DNA of 48,121 bases from Candolleomyces eurysporus. Lineage: Eukaryota > Basidiomycota > Agaricomycetes > Agaricales > Psathyrellaceae. Of this stretch, positions 45,547 through 48,121 are shown one piece after another. The stretch is from positions 1-48,121 of the forward strand of contig JANBPK010001246.1 of the NCBI GenBank assembly GCA_027579435.1, given 5' to 3'. Under the pieces are notes generated by a model. That model saw nothing but the letters and a program-made list of their open reading frames with translations. It did not search any database and had not been told where the DNA came from. How positions within the stretch are numbered: the first letter of the stretch is position 1; each line of letters opens with the position of its first letter. The translations under genes were made by a program, and so were the position numbers.

Positions 45547-47591
45547 GGGGTTCAGTCCCAAGAGCTCAGCGGCAGACTCGATGCTGGGGAGGATGAGAGA
45601 TAGAGGGTGAACAATAAGAGATATATTCAATATAGCGAAAGAGTCGACGAGATGAAACGACCGAGAGAGTACAGAAATAGTTGAAAATGAATGGATGGGA
45701 TCTGAGTCGATCCAGATGAGGGAATGGAAGGAAGAAAATGTACCCCTCCATCGACCCGACACATCTCACCTAATGTGAGCAGGTACGAAAAGAAATAATC
45801 AAATGATAAAAATCGGGTATCGACTTACCAGAACATCGTCATCTGTTAGAATGACTCGAGCGGAGTGCGCAACCGATACGGGAGAAGTGGAGAGGGGAAA
45901 GGTTCACCCTCCCGCGTGCGCCTCATGCCTTGCCCCCTAATCAGGAGGCGGGACTTCCAAACACGGGCGATGCCCCATACGCTCGCACGCTCGAGGGCAT
46001 CCCCACAGCACGTAGCCGGATTGCATAGTATCTGTAGTTAATCTTCGTGGCCATTCCCCGTCCGCTGGGCTGGTGGAAGTTGGCCTAGTGACTCGACGGG
46101 TACATACTTTCCCAATGCGTTCGGGGTCTGAGAATTGAGCAGGTCCTACTGAAATTCAGACAAGAGGCTGGGTGGAGACGAGACATCGGTGGAGGGCTTA
46201 AGAGGGTCATTGATTGGTGTAGCTTACCATCGAGCACGTACGAATAGATTTGAAGACTCACTTGCGACTGATCAAGGAAACCGAGTGAGGAGATGAGAAT
46301 AAGACGTACGGAACAATGGACGCACCAAGACCTAACGCATCTCTTCATCATGTCTATCTGCTCCTTACGAATCTCATCCGCCTCCGAAACTATGGCACAT
46401 CGGAATGTCCTTCCGAGCTCCCTACCACGTCCGTACGAGCACCGTCGCCAGATACCCAGAACGAGCACTTGAGCCAACAGTGACGCCAATCCCGCAGGCC
46501 CTATCGGTACGCACGATGGCCGAGTCAGTTGAGGCAAACGGGACACCACAACTTATGCACGTAGTCCCAAAGCTTCTTCCTCAAGTCCGGTACCGTGTAA
46601 GGGAACAGGGCGAAGCGATCCTCGCGATGGAGCACGTTCAGATGGCAGGGCGAAAATGATGGCAAAGGCAAAACTGAGGGGGTAAAACCAGCGGGGATGA
46701 GTTCGCCGACCAGAGAAAGACGCACGGATCGACGACGGACCAGAAAAGAGTCAAAGCCTTCAGGCGGACGAAGCTCATCTTCATCACAAGGTTTGTTTTC
46801 TTGTGAATCTCATCCCAACTCACAAGCTCAAAATGCGTTCGAAGCTCCTATCACTCCCTGTCCCGTTCCGAGCTTGCACATAGTCGTCAAGGGTGTGAAG
46901 ACGGGTCCTACTGCTTGGCAACCTTTCGCGTCCGATAACGCTTGCTCCCAGCGCCAGTCAGCAGAGTGGTGTTCGACGGCGGAGTGCTCGGTTGCATAGC
47001 ATATTGGTCTACGTTGAGTGACCGCCCACATTCAGAAGTAGCACCATCGAAATCTTGTTCGCACATAAGCGTTGGGGAGGGTGTCTAGCCGTCGAGATAG
47101 CTACAAGAAACGGATAGGATGCAAGTCGAGCGGGGATATGAAGAATTTAAATGAGACGTACATCAGGTCGTATACCGCCCCCATCGTATGACTGAGCTCC
47201 CCCACGCAGTTCTGCAATTTCAAAGTTTTTCGCGATCTTCGGCCGTGGCGTCTCGAGCATCGTCGTAGAGGATTTGGACAGTGAGAAGGTGGTTGGCACT
47301 AAGTTGAGCTTTGGGTGCTTTGTTCGACTCTCTTGGCCGATGGCCGGTGAATGAGGCCACAGAGATGAAGACAGCCGGCTTTGGTGGGGTAGGCGTTGAT
47401 AGCCAGGGTGCACCAAACAAGTGTCACCGGTTGCACAGAACAGATGCAACAGGTTGCTCTTTTCATGATAGTAGGGCGCGTGAGCTCATTTCCAGGTACA
47501 TTGAATAGATATGTACACTATTAATAGTACAATGTGTGCGTTGAGTTTAGAAGTCAATTAGATTGTCCGGGGAGGTGCACCGAAGGTCCTT
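45547..47591. other. Gene-poor stretch
   Basis: About 2 kb with several mid-length minus-strand frames (46085-46549, 46525-46725, 46828-47031, 47220-47420). None could be linked into a gene or matched to a family. A decayed or unusual gene on the minus strand is possible. Confidence 0.35.
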
Positions 47592-47769
47592 TTACCTTCC
47601 AACACNANAAAGAGAGGAAGATGGAAGGTAGAAATCCCTTCCAACACAACAAAGAGAGGAAGGTGGAAGGTAGAAATCCCTTCCAACACAACAAAGAGAG
47701 CAAGATGGAAGGTATTTCTACCTTCCCATACAACAAAGAGAGGAAGATGGAAGGTGTTTCTACCTAGGG
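47592..47769. repeat. 42 bp tandem repeat with hairpin-forming units
   Basis: Four units of 42 bp, with equivalent points at 47601, 47643, 47685 and 47727. Each begins CCTTCC and ends GGAAGGT around AACAAAGAGAGGAAGATG, so every unit can fold on itself with a 7-8 bp stem. The period is 14 codons and both strands stay open, but no gene is evident. Ns at 47606 and 47608 correspond to A and C in the other units. Confidence 0.8.
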
Positions 47770-48121
47770 TGGCTCCTCTCACCTTCCGTGTTGGGGCTGG
47801 AAGCCTGAGCAAGATGTGACGTTGAGTTTGGCAACTCCTGTATTTTTTTCTTACTTCGCATTTCATATGTCATATTTCGGACATCCGTTCAGTGCTTTGC
47901 CATTTTTGATCAAGCAGATATGGTGCATAGGTCAGAATCCTTCAGTAACGGAGCAGCAGAAATCATTGAATACCAAAGAAGTTTTATATACATCAGCTAT
48001 TCTACTCGTTGTCTAAGTTAAGCTCTGACAGGCGCTTAAGGGAACTAGGAGATCGCACGTTGCTGTGATCGGAATCACTGGCGCTGTCACTGTAGAGGAC
48101 CCCAGGATCGATATCATGGTC
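47770..48121. other. Right edge, no gene seen
   Basis: Short frames only. Nothing was recognised before the window ends. Confidence 0.45.

Noticed and set aside
45139..45762. 207-residue minus-strand open frame
   Set aside because: No domain, low-complexity composition and no matching promoter. The plus strand has a signal peptide, a splice pair and a TATA-like box, though this remains uncertain.
1..48121. CRISPR array, operons or prokaryotic defence genes
   Set aside because: No direct-repeat/spacer pattern was seen. The spliced genes and families are those of a filamentous basidiomycete.

Overview
The window looks like nuclear DNA of an agaric-type basidiomycete. The genes are split by many 45-80 bp GT-AG introns, and the families are typical of Agaricomycetes: long unspecific peroxygenases (UPOs), lectins of the Psathyrella velutina lectin (PVL) type, DUF6533/DUF6534 seven-helix proteins, F-box and BTB proteins, and a CACTA transposon. 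Exon models below were joined by hand from reading frame, splice dinucleotides and family recognition; no search or expression data were used.

Layout. 1-451: 3' end of a multipass membrane protein. 3304-4797: UPO1 (+). 5883-7649: DUF6533 protein (+). 7770-9093: UPO2 (-). 9969-11341: PVL-A (-). 12042-13396: multipass protein (+). 13645-15651: MFS transporter of the Dal5-like anion:cation symporter group (-). 17564-18848: PVL-B (+). 20277-22142: F-box protein (+), followed by a short F-box relative at 22435-23061. 24657-26401: PVL-C (+), apparently carrying a coiled-coil extension. 27914-32058: degraded sequence with two copies of an ~0.85 kb repeat, a broken BTB gene and the 5' stub of a lost UPO. 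32162-33602: UPO3 (-). 34789-41382: a complete 6,594 bp CACTA element with 41 bp imperfect terminal inverted repeats, a CCC target duplication, a Tnp2 transposase and two accessory genes. 42552-44012: DUF6534 protein (+). 45245-45546: possible small secreted protein. The rest is gene-poor and has short tandem repeats.

The most interesting feature is a roughly 30 kb neighbourhood holding three secreted heme-thiolate peroxygenase genes plus a UPO stub, and three seven-bladed PVL-type propeller lectins that differ at the N-terminus (hydrophobic leader, none, coiled coil). Secreted oxyfunctionalisation enzymes and glycan-binding propellers may act together, for example in defence or wall/litter recognition, but that link is inferred from position only. 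Several genes are interrupted only at homopolymers or at single N bases. In the three CACTA genes, skipping the N restores one continuous frame, so some apparent breaks are probably assembly errors rather than pseudogenes.
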